DNA of 64,000 bases from Cryptomeria japonica (Eukaryota > Streptophyta > Pinopsida > Cupressales > Cupressaceae). The notes under the pieces are model-generated. The model worked only from the letters and a program-made list of their open reading frames with translations, did no database searches and was not told the DNA's origin. The DNA is taken from assembly GCF_030272615.1 (NCBI RefSeq), contig NC_081411.1, positions 824,598,397 through 824,662,396 on the forward strand, in the 5' to 3' direction. Both the position numbers and the translations under genes were made by a program. Positions 38,519 to 51,000 of this stretch are shown here, piece by piece (position 1 is the first letter of the stretch; each line of letters opens with the position of its first letter).

Positions 38519-39982
38519 CATAGTTGAATAATTCAACTGCATAGTCCCACTTGACTACAACTATAGTAGAAAGAAATTATGCCGTTGCGAGAAAACTTGC
38601 AGCATCTAACAATGCAACTATGCGGAAAGAATGTAAAAAATAGGAAATTTTTTTCATCTTTCTCCTCCTCATTAGATTTGTGAAATTCTTCAAACTTGGT
38701 CAGGATGGCCTCCATCTCAGCCTTGTCTGGCATTGGGTAGAATCAATGATAATATGAACATGGGAGATTGCATCCTCATCCTTTATATATTTATTTTTTC
38801 CATCTTTCAACATGGATGCAAGGATCTCAAAACTGACTTGAATCTCCAGCAATATATCAAATGCACTTAGAGAGAAATCTTGTTCTGTGCAGTGATCCAT
38901 TAGGGAAATAAATTCATGTGTGATGGCATCACTAGCAACAATATTTTGATTGTCATCATATAGATAACAAGGAATGTCAGCGATCCTGGCCGAAATGAGA
39001 TCAATCTCATCATCACCGTCCTTCCTTTCTTGATCTAGCTCTGCAATCATCAACCTTATTATCTCTTTCTTGTGAGACAACAATGAAAAGATTTGAATAT
39101 ACTTCTCTCTTGTTGGAAATACTTTATTCTCCATGAGGACGTCTATTCTGAAGTCCTTCATTTTGTTCCAAAGAGTTGCACTTCTCTCAATATCTACAAT
39201 TTCTTTAGATAAGGAAGTCTTAATACTTTGCATTTGACTTTGAATTACTTCAAAATCAACCAACAACTTAATTGTTGAACTTAGAAGATGAGCTCCTTCT
39301 GATTTCAATCATTCAATCCACTCATCTACTACTCGGCCCTTGACTCCCAACTGTTCAACCTTCTTGAGAGCCTTAGTATTTATTGAGGAACCTATAGGCT
39401 CGATTTCTTGGGAGGATTGTGTAACCTTGACAAGAACATTGGTTAATTGCTCACACTTTAGTTTTAACTCATTCTTCTCATCTCTTTCCTTGTCAAATAT
39501 CCACAATAAAGAGTTGAAACAACTTGGGAATCCAACTTAACACTCTCATGCATTTCCACTCCAAGCTCTACAGTTTGCATGGTATAGTCCTCAGGTTGTA
39601 TATTATCTTTACTCTTATTTGATGACGGTACCATGACCTCAACATATTTCCTCTTAGTAGTTGGATCTACTAATACCTGAGAAACAGTCTTCATCTTTTT
39701 TGTACCTTTGGGTTTTGGGGGAACCAACTTCTCAAAATCAAACTCATTCGGTGAAATTACATGTTTCTTTCTCTTGGGTGCTACTACCTCCATCCAAGGT
39801 GGTAATTATGGATTGGCGGGTGGAGTGGTAGCCTCTTGCTGAGTATCAATTGGTATTTCAAAAGCAAACTGACTTGAACTCATAGCGGTTGTGGATGTTA
39901 TAATTAGTATCAAGGTTGAAGTGTCCAGTGACATGCCAGCTGATGTAGTAACAATAGTTGCAACTAACACCTCCTCAGTTAC

Positions 39983-42900
39983 TGTAATGCCCCGCCAGGA
40001 AACCCTGAAGGGATAAAGCTAAAACACATGAATGGAGTGCAATTTTTTATTTTTATTTTTTAAATAAGACACAACATAATGATACAATGAGTTATCAAAA
40101 GCTCAGATAATACAGCGGAAGACTAAACAATACCTAAGGAGTTTCCCAACGTGATTACTTAATTAAACATCTAACTCAACTCACGACATTTGATCCATTT
40201 AAGCAGGTTAACTTAATTACATGTTATTACTTAAAACATGGATATAATTTGTTCAATAAATTAAATTTATAGATAATAGGACACTTTCATCCGTTAGAGT
40301 TAAAATTAGATAACATGATGAGTTTATCCATTAAGGTTAAAATATAGATGGCATAATGAGGTTCATCCATTAGAGTTAAAGCTATGGTTAACATGATTAA
40401 ATTCATCCAATAAATTTTAACCATTCATTACGTTCAATCTTACATTAAACATATGCCATGCATCTAATTTCATATCATACTTTAGCTTCATAATAAACTA
40501 ATGAATACTTCCCATGCCTACTTAATTGCGCTATCAATAACTAAATATATTTCATTAATCAAATCTACATTCTTTGATGATCCTAATTACTGCATTAAAT
40601 AAAATGACTACATACATGCATTTATGTTTATCTTTATCTAATCCCCATTATACATTTTAACATAAAGAATCCATACATGATAAATTAAAAGGTAACATAA
40701 AAATGGAAAAACACCACATAACACCAAAATGATCTTGGAGTTCACCCCTAGTGGGCTACATGTCCGGGTCTGCTCAATTGCAAGACCCCTATAATACTTA
40801 ATCAATAGTGATAATACACAAGATTCACATCATTTACAATCTTGCTATCAAGGCGAACATAACCAATAATACATACGACCACATTGGTCAAATAAACACA
40901 TGAATGATCCTTGAATAGGAAAGGATCCAACTGAACATAATAAGAAGCAATTATAAAAGATCAACTGGAGCATCCACAAAACTAAATCTTCGCAACCCAT
41001 CATAAGCATCCCATGGTCTCACATGAATATCAAGTCCTCATGAGGGCAATAAACATTAGGACGACTCCACAACCGTGCTCCTATCAAAGGCAAGACAATG
41101 ATACACTAGCGAACATATTCAAGTGAACTCCTAAAACCCAGGAATACACAAGGTCAAGCAAATGGAGTTCGATATGGTAGGATTACCCACTTGACCAAAC
41201 TGAACTTCATACGAGGTGCACTGACTGACGGTACTATAACTAGAGACCTGACCAGCTCTGGTCTACCACACACCAATATTAAACACTAGCACAAAGGAAA
41301 TGATCAAATACGAACCATCACATGAACACGGTCAATATTCGGGATCAAAGACATAAACCAATACCTAGATCGACAAATGACAATAACCAACAATTACAAA
41401 CAAGGACTTGTCATTCCCTAAGGAAATGCAAAAACATAAATTTAAACATGCACAAGCATAAACCAGAGAAGACAATCTTTTTCCACATTGGTTAAACATT
41501 AAAATCGATCCAGTTTTCTAGAGGATCTAAGTTTGATTGCAGTAATCTACCTCATCTAGGTACAAGTCGTTCATGGTTTTCTAACTCGCTAGGTTTGATT
41601 ACATTGTACAATAACATAAATACATCATCATGAGTTTTCAAACCATAAATACATTAATATAGTAAGCAGAGCAACCAATGATATAAAATCAATTATTCTT
41701 TAATCACATAAACATATGACATTCATTTTCAAAATAAAACATCATTTTTTATTTTATCTTGACACAGTTTATCTATACTTTTTTTTTTTAAACATAAAAA
41801 TAATACATAATTCCAAAAATCACTAATTATTCTATTTAACTTGCTAAACAATGACAGTTACATCCATACGACATATACAAGAAAATTTCTTCTTTTGCAC
41901 AAAATTGAACCAATTAGCTTTCAATTCACAATTGACTGAAGACAAGTTCATAAGCATTATGATTTCCAAACAACCCTTTTTTAAAAAAAAAAATAATAAT
42001 CAAATGCCATAAATTAATCTAATTAAAGATTTTGGTTTCCCAATAAACTCATCTTGACTAAATTGCCTATAAATGCAAAATTAAATATAAGGTCCATATA
42101 TAATTATAAATTTCAAACAAATCATATCAACTTAAATTTCATTTTATCAGCCATATAAAAATTTCAAGTCCTTATATAAAAATATATATATATAACTAAA
42201 CATAGTCACACAGTTTCTATCATTTATCAAAAACCTAGAACTTGATTTTTACGAAATTTATAAAAAATTTATAATGCAAAGTCACCAAGAAACCCAAAAA
42301 AATTCATAGAAACCCAGTTTGTAAATTTGAAGATATTGTTGACCTTCTAAAACGACATACTAAAAACTTCTAAAGGGGTTTCATTTTGGACCAAAATTTG
42401 ACAGCATAACAACATGTCAGGGAAGAATTTTTAAACCAAAATAATTCCTTCCAGCTTAAATTTAATGGAAATAAAATATGAATCAAAACTATATTCAACC
42501 AGAAATTGGAAATCAAATAACAAAATCATGAAAAGTTTTCCTCTCCATTTCATTTTTCTCCAAATTTTAAAAAAATGGAAACTGATTAAATTTAAACCCC
42601 CAAATAAAATAAACTCATAAATAAATCTTCAAAACTTCTTGGTTTCACATATTAACAATTTTAGAATAACCAGGCTAAAACAGGCAATATTTTTTCAACC
42701 AAATATCATATTTGGGCAAAAGAGAATCCTTTTTCACACAATGTTTCAACCAATCTGCCAAACTCCAGACTAATTTTCAATTTAAAACTTAACTGAAAAC
42801 ATTCAATGGAGTTTTAAAAAATTCATCAAGAACAACCAAACCCTCAATATTTGTTCTATTTATTATTTTAATTTTTTAAATCAATCAAAGCAAATCAGAA

Positions 42901-44234
42901 ACTGATTTGAAAACAAGGAATGAATTCAAGGAGGGATACATTCAAGATCTCGTTGCTATTCTACTCTATTCATCAATCAGAAAGATTATTCAACAACAAA
43001 CTCATTTCTTTCAACAAGAACAGTAAATTTCTTTGACAACAAAGAAGACAAATAAAATAAATCTTACCTCCATACGCAATCCTGGAAGAGATTTGAAGGA
43101 GAGCCCAACCTGCGAGCTCGGAATCCTTCTTCCACCCAATGCCCCAAAATTTCTCCAGAGACATCTTCCAAAAAATCTCCAAGACATATTTTTCCAAAAA
43201 TCATTCCTCCCAAAATATTTTTCCAACCCTAGGTTAAATGGCAAAGTTTTTTGACCAAAAATCTCATTTCTAAATAAAAATACTTTTACCCAATTTATTT
43301 CTAATTTAGAAAAATCAAAATGCCGCTTCCTCATTTAATTTCTAATTTTCTCAATTTTAACAAAATTAACCTTTATATTCCAAAATATTAATGAGGGTAA
43401 AATATTTTTAATTAAAATAAAATCCCCAAATTCATTCTTTCAAAACTATATCCAAAATATACTAAACTCACTTTTCTAATTAAAATTGATTCTCTTAAAT
43501 AATTAAAATCAACCTTTCTATTTTTTTATTTTTTTTTAAAACCGAGGAATTAAATTAATTCTATTTCAAATAAATTTAAATCTTTCCTTTCCAAAAGCAT
43601 AAATAGAATAATTCATCAATTAAAATTAACCATTTAATCAAACTTGCTATCAACTTGAATTCAGCAATTCTAATTAATGATTAATCGCATAAAGAAAACC
43701 TATTTAATTTAGTCCCCTAATTACTAATGTGTAAACACACATTAAATCAGATTAAACATTAAGGATTAATTACTCAATTTAACCACACACAAAAACATGC
43801 AACCCAAGAACGCCAAGTAGACAAATGACCTGCATACCCACCCAAAGGGAATACCGACGACGACTGACCATGCTCACTTGAGCATGACTATGGTCAAACA
43901 AGGGTCTTATGACCACCTAATCCAAACTCTAAGGGCCAAAGAGGTACACTCAAACCTACAAATCTAGGCAGAGACGAACCTCCCACCCATGTTGTACTAT
44001 ACCTGAAATCTTCTGCAGCCAAGAGTCATACATGCATACATATATATACTTAATGAAAGTGTTAGTCTGAGATTAATAACACGAAATAGGAGAACTAATA
44101 AACTTGTGTAATTGATGTGAAAACCACATTAACATGTACGCACAATAATTAAAACATCTAACTATAACATGATTACATGATAACTAACCAACGTCAAACC
44201 AAAATTAGAATCTGATTATGGTAGGGGTACTATA
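39983..44234 (+). mobile_element. Element F: 4.25-kb solo-LTR-like insertion, probably gypsy
   Basis: It starts TGTAATGCCCCGCCAGG, a start style common in plant gypsy LTRs, and ends GGGGTACTATA (CA expected; a TA end suggests one mutation). The TSD GTTAC is perfect (39978-39982, 44235-44239). It lies within the H ORF, whose frame is restored by its removal. It has no PBS, PPT, second LTR or gag-pol, hence a solo LTR of unusual length. It contains a degenerate 39-bp tandem repeat (40285-40420) and long A/T-rich parts. The small open frames at 42973-43334 have no recognisable product. Confidence 0.72.
40285..40420. repeat. Degenerate tandem repeat, about 39 bp x 3.5
   Basis: Units beginning TTCATCC(G/A)TTAGAGTTAAA recur at 40286, 40323, 40362 and 40402, each followed by a TAACATGATGAG-like tail. 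The unit drifts but keeps a 38-40-bp period. Confidence 0.75.
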
Positions 44235-46551
44235 GTTACAACCACAGATGGGAGAGTGGAAGGTACAATGGTGGTAATTTTAGTACTTACAAGGGGTGGG
44301 ACTTCTGCTATGATCATTGTAGGAGGTAAATTCACCATCTGTTGTTCTATGTATGCTTGCTCCATAGCCTCAGTAAAATCCAACATTGAGGATTCAATAG
44401 TAGATGAAGGAATATCATCCAAACTGGAAAAATTGGATAATGTGAGAAAAATTTGAGCAGTCTTTGATTTTTTCATTTCCATATCTAACTCGTCATCATC
44501 AAATTCCTCATCTTCTTGATCTGAATCAGATTCGACGGAATGGATAACCACCCCCGAATGGGTTGACATTTGTGAGGTGGCGAGGATATTACTCTCACCA
44601 TGATGTGTTGGTTCTTCAACCTGTGCTTCCTCTTGATGAGGAATTTTACCTTCTTCTAGTTCCTTTTCTTTCTCAGTCTCCTTAATAGACTGTTGCTTTG
44701 GCTCTTTTGTGGTTGTCTCTTGCATTGCTGAAGATGATTCACCTTTTTTAGACATTTTAATTGTGAATTTGATTTTAGGTCCTTTTCCTTTAGATTGTGT
44801 TGTAGTGACTGAGGGTAGTGCTTGTTGATCTGCTTTGCTTTTGCTCCTCGTTTCATCCGTAGTTGTTTTACCAACTAGACCATCACTATTGTCATCATCA
44901 CTAGAACTAGCAGGAATTTGTTTCATTCTAAGCTTCTTCTTCAACAACCATACATTGGTATTTTGCCAAAATGGGGGAAATTCTTTGAGTAATAGATTTA
45001 CTCTCCTTTTTTGACCATTGCACCGGTGGGAGTGGAGAATCAACAATATTCCTTTCATAATAGACTGGGTCTACTATGTCATCAGTATCCTCCATGGTCA
45101 TTGGAATTTTAGCCAAATCCAGATTTTCAATCTGCTCTAAGGTAAGATGACTGAATTCCATTCTCCTTATGTCTTCTTCATCTTGATAATCTACCCATAC
45201 ATCTTCAAACCTAAAAAACATGGATGTAGTTTCTTTTGAGCTTATTCTTCATGCCACAAACATCAAAACTATTTTGTGCTTTGAACCTCCTCATGGTATT
45301 CCATTGCATTTCCTCTTCCATGTTCTTGGCCTTGGGATTAGTCATAACTAAATATTGGCCAATAGATTTCAGGAACTTTAATCTAGTCTTATGGGCTTGT
45401 GATTTCTTTTCATGCACATAAATCAGTTTTCAACATAGCTCCATGCGTATAATTTTTTCAGATGAATATCTTGGCAAAATGAAAGGTTCTCCTGAGAAAC
45501 ATCCTATCTGGATGTAAGTGAATGTAGGGAACTGAAGAAAAACACATCCAAAGTGAGAACTCCTGTTATATGCTGCCTCTGATAGTCTTTTCTTCTGCAA
45601 GCCTATATCAAACATACACTTCCATATAGAAAAGAAAGCATCATTGACTCTTCTGAAATGACTCCCTTGATTTTTTATTGTGAGTTGATCATAATAATCC
45701 CAGACAAGTACTAACCTCTTGTCACCTTTTGTAGATAAACCTGGATATTGCTTCATGGAAGTAGCTGCATATACAAGGTACCAGGTCATATAGAATTTCA
45801 GTGTTATCTTAACCTCCTTCAATTGTGCACAAAGTGCATCACTGATCTACTCACCCCAATCAATCTTGGTAGCTCCTTTCCTAATTATATTCATATAATA
45901 ACACATCCAATTTTGAAAATAATGATAATCTTTCAAACCTTTCACCTGTGACAAAATGGTGACCATATCATTGTATTCCTCATTGAAATAACTTCTATGG
46001 AAATACTTTGGCCATCTTGAAGTGGTGGAATTTCTAGCAGCAGAGAGGAAAACTGTATTAATTACTTTCTTGTATTTTACCTCATTTTTCTCAAAATATT
46101 CTTGAGCACTTTCTTGAGAAATGTCGGCCACTTCCTCGACTGGAGAACCCTTGAATACACTGTTAAATAAAACACTATCCAATTTCATAACCATATTTTG
46201 ATTAGCATCCTTTACTTGTCTTGTGTTTGGATCAAAATGATCTACCACTGCAAGTACAAAATCTGGATCATGAGCTGCAACTGGGAAGGAAGCATATTTG
46301 TGCAACTATGATCTAATCGAGTTTGTCAAGCGTGAAGGAGCTTTCTCAACTCAATCAATGAACTCCTACATATTGACATGACCAATTTATGTATCCTTGA
46401 TCTCCTTGATGTTGAAATCTACTGAGCTTTCTGGGTACATATTCAAGTATTTATCATACTTGTACTTCATCTTCTTCGCTAATGATTTGTTCGGTGAGGA
46501 TTCCAATTGGCTTGAAGAAGGCTTTGATTTGTCCTAAGAAGGTTTTGACAT

Positions 46552-47023
46552 TTGCAAAGTACTGCATTCAACACCGAGGATTAGCTTCTTCAACAGTCAT
46601 CATCATCAGAAAACCAAATTGTATAAAATGGATCAAAAATTCGGAGTCAGAAAGGACTTGGGAACAAAACTATCAAAAATTGGCAGGTCGGGGAAAAAAG
46701 TTTGATCTACACCTTAGGAGTCAAAATTTGCATATCAAACTTTAAAGTCCGATGTGCAGGGGAAAAACATCTTCCTTGCATATAGGACTTTAAAGTCCGA
46801 TGTACAAGTTGGGAAAAAAATGTTAGCACATCGGACTTTAAAGTCCGATGTGCAAGGGAAAGTATGCTCAAAGGATAAGCACATCGGACTTTAAAGTCCA
46901 ATGTGCAGGGGAAGAACATTGATTGACATGTCGGACAAACTCGACATACATATCAGACTTTAAAGTCCAATATGTAAGATATAACCCTTCTACTAACACG
47001 TCGGGTTTTAAAACCCGACATGT
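46552..47023. repeat. H upstream region: palindromic CGGACTTTAAAGTCCG array, left part
   Basis: Upstream of the H ORF start lie six units built on TCGGACTTTAAAGTCCGA: about 46736-46760, 46783-46807, 46826-46853, 46880-46908, 46950-46977 and 46999-47023. The third is a perfect 28-bp palindrome. The sixth is a variant TCGGGTTTTAAAACCCGA. Units are joined by purine-rich spacers such as GGGGAAGAACA. G inserted in the sixth. No coding capacity on either strand that I trust. Confidence 0.88.
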
Positions 47024-47800
47024 TGTTAGGATTCCCACAAATACTGAGAGGGGGGGGGTGAATTAGTATCTAACCAGTAATTAGATTTTCTTAACTTAAA
47101 ACATGTAGAGCAAATTAAAATTGTGTACTGGTAAGCAAAAAATAATGCAATAAACAGAGATAAAAGCAACCACATGAAAGACACACCATAACACAATATT
47201 TTAACAAGGAAACCCAGTGTGGGAAAAACCTCGGTGGGATTTGTGACCCACAATATTCACTTACTAGCCAATAAGAGAATATTACTGTTACACAAGGGGC
47301 CTGCACATGCAAGAAGGCCAAGTGCCTAGAGCTCACTGCTCAAAATAGAAATCTCGCTGACTTACAAAATGGATTATACAAATCCAATGTCTTGTATTGC
47401 TTCAAAATAGTATCTATAATGCCAAATCCAGTACCGGTTTCTACTCTGCTTCTTACATTAACCCTTAACCTATATTTTGCATAATAGGTCTGCCTAATTA
47501 CATTCTTTATCTTTCTCATAAATATTCTACAATGATCTCTCTTATATAAGAGTCATTTTACATCATGCCAAGTCGGCTTACAATGTTTTTACAATAATAA
47601 TTATAACAAAAATCCTGTCAGCCTTTGTGTCGATATGCTTCCTTTCCCTGCTGGTGCCGGTGGTCTGAGTGCTGGTGTAGAGTCTAATCTTGGTAATGCC
47701 GATGAATTGCCTTGCCGGTGTCATAGGATTGTAAGGTTGCCATCAATGACAAAACCTTCAATCACCTACAATGTCTCATTGGAGTGTGCATATGCCAACA
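47024..47800 (-). repeat. Element G 3' LTR (777 bp)
   Basis: Plus-sense TGTTAGGATTCCCAC...TATGCCAACA, nearly colinear with 54016-54791. A 9-G tract before TGAATTAG (about 47050-47059) is the G-strand form of the shared C-tract motif. Confidence 0.92.
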
Positions 47801-47820
47801 ATCTCCCCCTTTGGCATTGA
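47801..47820 (-). other. Element G polypurine tract
   Basis: Plus ATCTCCCCCTTTGGCATTGA; on the minus strand this is the CAATGCCAAAGGGGGAGAT tract of elements A-C, directly beside the 3' LTR. Further PPT-like runs occur downstream at about 47889-47896 and 47935-47950. Confidence 0.85.
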
Positions 47821-48010
47821 TGGCAACACTCATGAGAAAATCCAAAAATGTGTCATCCAAAAATATGTGAACCAAAAATGTGTGAACTCCCCCTGAGCAG
47901 ATAAGTCCTTTGCCTGATTATTTTCTCATACAACTACTCCCCCTTTGGCATCAATGACAAAGGTTGTCAAGGTGTCAATAGAGTAGTAGTTTTCTGTCTC
48001 AACCTTGTAA

Positions 48011-51000
48011 CTAGGTGGTTACAATTTGAAAAATATCTGCCAAAACCAAATTTATGCTTTCCATAAACTTCTTACTATCTTCTATTGCTGCCTCTATTCT
48101 TTGAACTATACCGGTGAGGTGTTGTATATGCTCTACCGGTATTTTTTGTCCTTGTATTAATGTCTCAGATATTTCCTTCCTCAAGGATGCTAGATAGTCC
48201 AGTCTTGGACTTAGTCTTAGTCTCATATTCTTAGCCTTGTTTATTATTGTTTCCTTTTCTCTTTCTAACTTAAGTAATTCATCCTCAAAACCTGTTATCT
48301 TTTTCTCAAAACCTGTTATCTTTTTCTCAAAAACTGATAATGTATCATGTGAGTTAACAAAATTGTCATCAAGTTTATTGATTTCATCATGTACCTTGCT
48401 CATTTTCTTATCTATGTCAATTGTTAAAAATTTTGTCTTGCACATGTCTCTATATAGAGTTTTAAATTCCTTCAATGAGTTGCATAGTTCTGGTAGAAGT
48501 GTGTCAAATTCCCTAGTACACTTCTTTATTTGGTCCTCAAAGAATTTCTATTTTTTTTTTTCTAATTTCTCTTTCAATGCCTTTTCCTGTAATTGCTCAA
48601 CTGTCACTGTGTTGTCAGTAATGTACTTAGACAAAGTGTCAAGCTGGCTCAAAGAATCCTTATTATCTATGTTATAGTTTGGAGCTATCATTTTCAAAAC
48701 TGGGATTGTGTCATCTATAGCTTTATAGGCTTGTGAACTACAATCTATTAGTTTCTTAATAGAGCCCAAAAGAACTTCAGTTACATTTGTTGATTTGTAA
48801 CCTGCTGAGGAGGAACCAACATTCTGAATTCCACCGGTGCAGGAAGTAACCATGCTTGTAGTGACCTCTAGTAGGTCAGTCTATGTTTCCATTTCCTTAA
48901 GAAAGGGTTTTTGTTTCTCTCCTGTTGTCGGTGGTACTGTTTCCACATGAACCTGTTCCTATTCTGGACCCTGTTGCTCTATTTGTTGATCTGTTTCAAT
49001 CTATGTCTGAGTCTCTGCCTGTTTACCTATTCTATCATCTATCAGTTTCTTTGTGTCATCAGTTTTGTTAGTTACCAATGGCTCACTAGCCATGTCAGTT
49101 TTACCGGTTGAGTCTTTGTCTGATGCAGAGCATCATGAAAATCCATAAAACCTTCATTCAAGGGTAACCTTTAAACTTGAATCAAGAGACATATAAAAAG
49201 ATAAATCACTCTTCTCAACTTCAAAAAAATTGAAAAGGCTATATTACATCCTTAAAACCCTTCATTCAATATTTCAGATCATAACATTCACCATAACATG
49301 AGAGAACAAATTCTTTATTGCCATGGAATACCCTAGTTTAGGGTTTCATCCCTTAACAACTATTTTCACCAAAATAATCACAAAATATTCAATTCTTAAC
49401 CAAATAAAGTAAGACCAAAAGCACTGGAAAGAATATTTAGAGACCTTTCCAACACATATATCCTTTCTTCAATATTATCCCTCATGTGACCACACCAAAT
49501 GCTACAACCGGGTTGTTGCTGCCTTCACCAATCTGCTTTTCACCGTGAACTGTAACAAACAGTCATCAATAAAATTTTACATATTTCTCATAAAGACAAT
49601 CACTTCAGTCATAATTTATATCACTTAGTTAAACAAGTTCTCTAAAAATTTCAGCCAGATCCAACGGTTAAATAAAAATATATGATCATTTTCCCAAAAC
49701 TGGGTAACCCTTGGCAGGGTTTTGACAATCATTGAAAAAACAAACATATCTTGCCAAATACTCCACAAAAATGCACAAGAAAGGATTCATCTGAAATATA
49801 TTTCATCAATCTATCATTAAATAACATCTAAATATAAAAATTACATCAAATGTGATACTCCATGGATCTATGACAGCCATAGATTCCTTAAAACCTCATG
49901 ATAGTTTGAGGGTTTGATGGATAATCTTTGTCAAATCCCCTCCAAACTCATCTCCCTTCTTGATTTCGACCAAACATGGTTTTATAAACCATTTCCAACT
50001 CCTTTATAACTTCTCCAACCACCTCATAACCAATGGATTTCATTTTTACACTTTTGTTGCACTTTTGGCAATATTGCAACTTTGCAATTTTTACAATTTT
50101 TGACATAAATGACTCTAACTCTTACATGGACACTTTTAAAACTTCAATATGGACCAAATATGATATCTTTGGACAAAATGGCTCATTTATCCTTACATAT
50201 TATGATTCAATTGACTCAAATAACCTTAATATGTTATGAATGACTCAAATACAATAAATTGTTCATATTATGACTTTTGACCTCCTGCTATGCTTGTGTG
50301 CTTAGGTGCCTCTGCACCATTGTCTACCACAATGTTGACCTTTTGGGTATCAACATCTACTATGTATAGTACTTCTGAATTAGGATTGCTATCCTCTATA
50401 TCCATACTCTCATCTATTGGTTGATCTTCAGTTGTTGTTATCGGTGGAGTAATCAAAGGCGATGGGGATAAGTTATCTTTTATTTTTAAACTTGGAGGTC
50501 CACCAACCTTTCCTTCACCCTTATCTTTGTCCTTTTGATATACTTTGATAGGCTTGGGGTTCCTATACCCTTCCTTCTTTTCCTTCTCCACAAGGAATAT
50601 ATCCCATGCATTTTTTGTATCTCTTGTTACCTCTTTTACTCTTCCTGCCATGAGTGCAATATGCCAATGTGTAGTAGAGAATACTGACCGGTTGGCTTTT
50701 GCAATTAAGTCATCTATCTCCTTAGGTGAGTTTACTAGGTAAACAGCAAGTAATTTTTCAACTTTTATCTTTTTATCAAGCTCTACAATAGCTTGTCTTA
50801 TTGCTTCCAGTCTCTTATATAGATCACTTGGTAGTTCATCTACAACTTCCATTAGGAACTTCTTATACATATCCAAGTGTAAAATAACATTGTTCTCCAC
50901 TTGTTCTTTATCATCTACTGATAATGTATCATATAATATTTCTATGTTCTTGAGTTTTCCTTCCTCTATGATTTCATTTAGTAATTCATCAATTGGGGCA

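Larger units (their letters stand above)
38533..46551 (-). pseudogene. Element H extra ORF: long non-pol protein, split by F
   Basis: I do not recognise this protein. It starts near the minus-strand ATG at 46549-46551 (MSKPS, several stops in the first 80 codons). A globular, Trp/Tyr-rich N-terminal half follows (46305-45200; WPKYFHRSYFNEEYNDMVTIL, MTWYLVYAATSMKQYPG), then a Ser/Lys/Glu-rich low-complexity middle (about 45000-44500), then a coiled-coil-rich C-terminal part (39510-38720; IRLMIAELDQERKDGDDEI). F interrupts it at VVVT; without F and one TSD copy the frame continues (EEVLVATIV). Internal stops lie at about 45840, 45425, 39812 and 39309. The size without F is about 1,250 codons. 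No RT, integrase or protease motif is present. It resembles G and L in layout; homology is inferred, not shown. Confidence 0.7.

Noticed and set aside
42973-43334. Three overlapping open frames in F with Trp/Lys-rich translations
   Set aside because: They overlap on both strands, show no domain and lie in non-coding LTR-like DNA.
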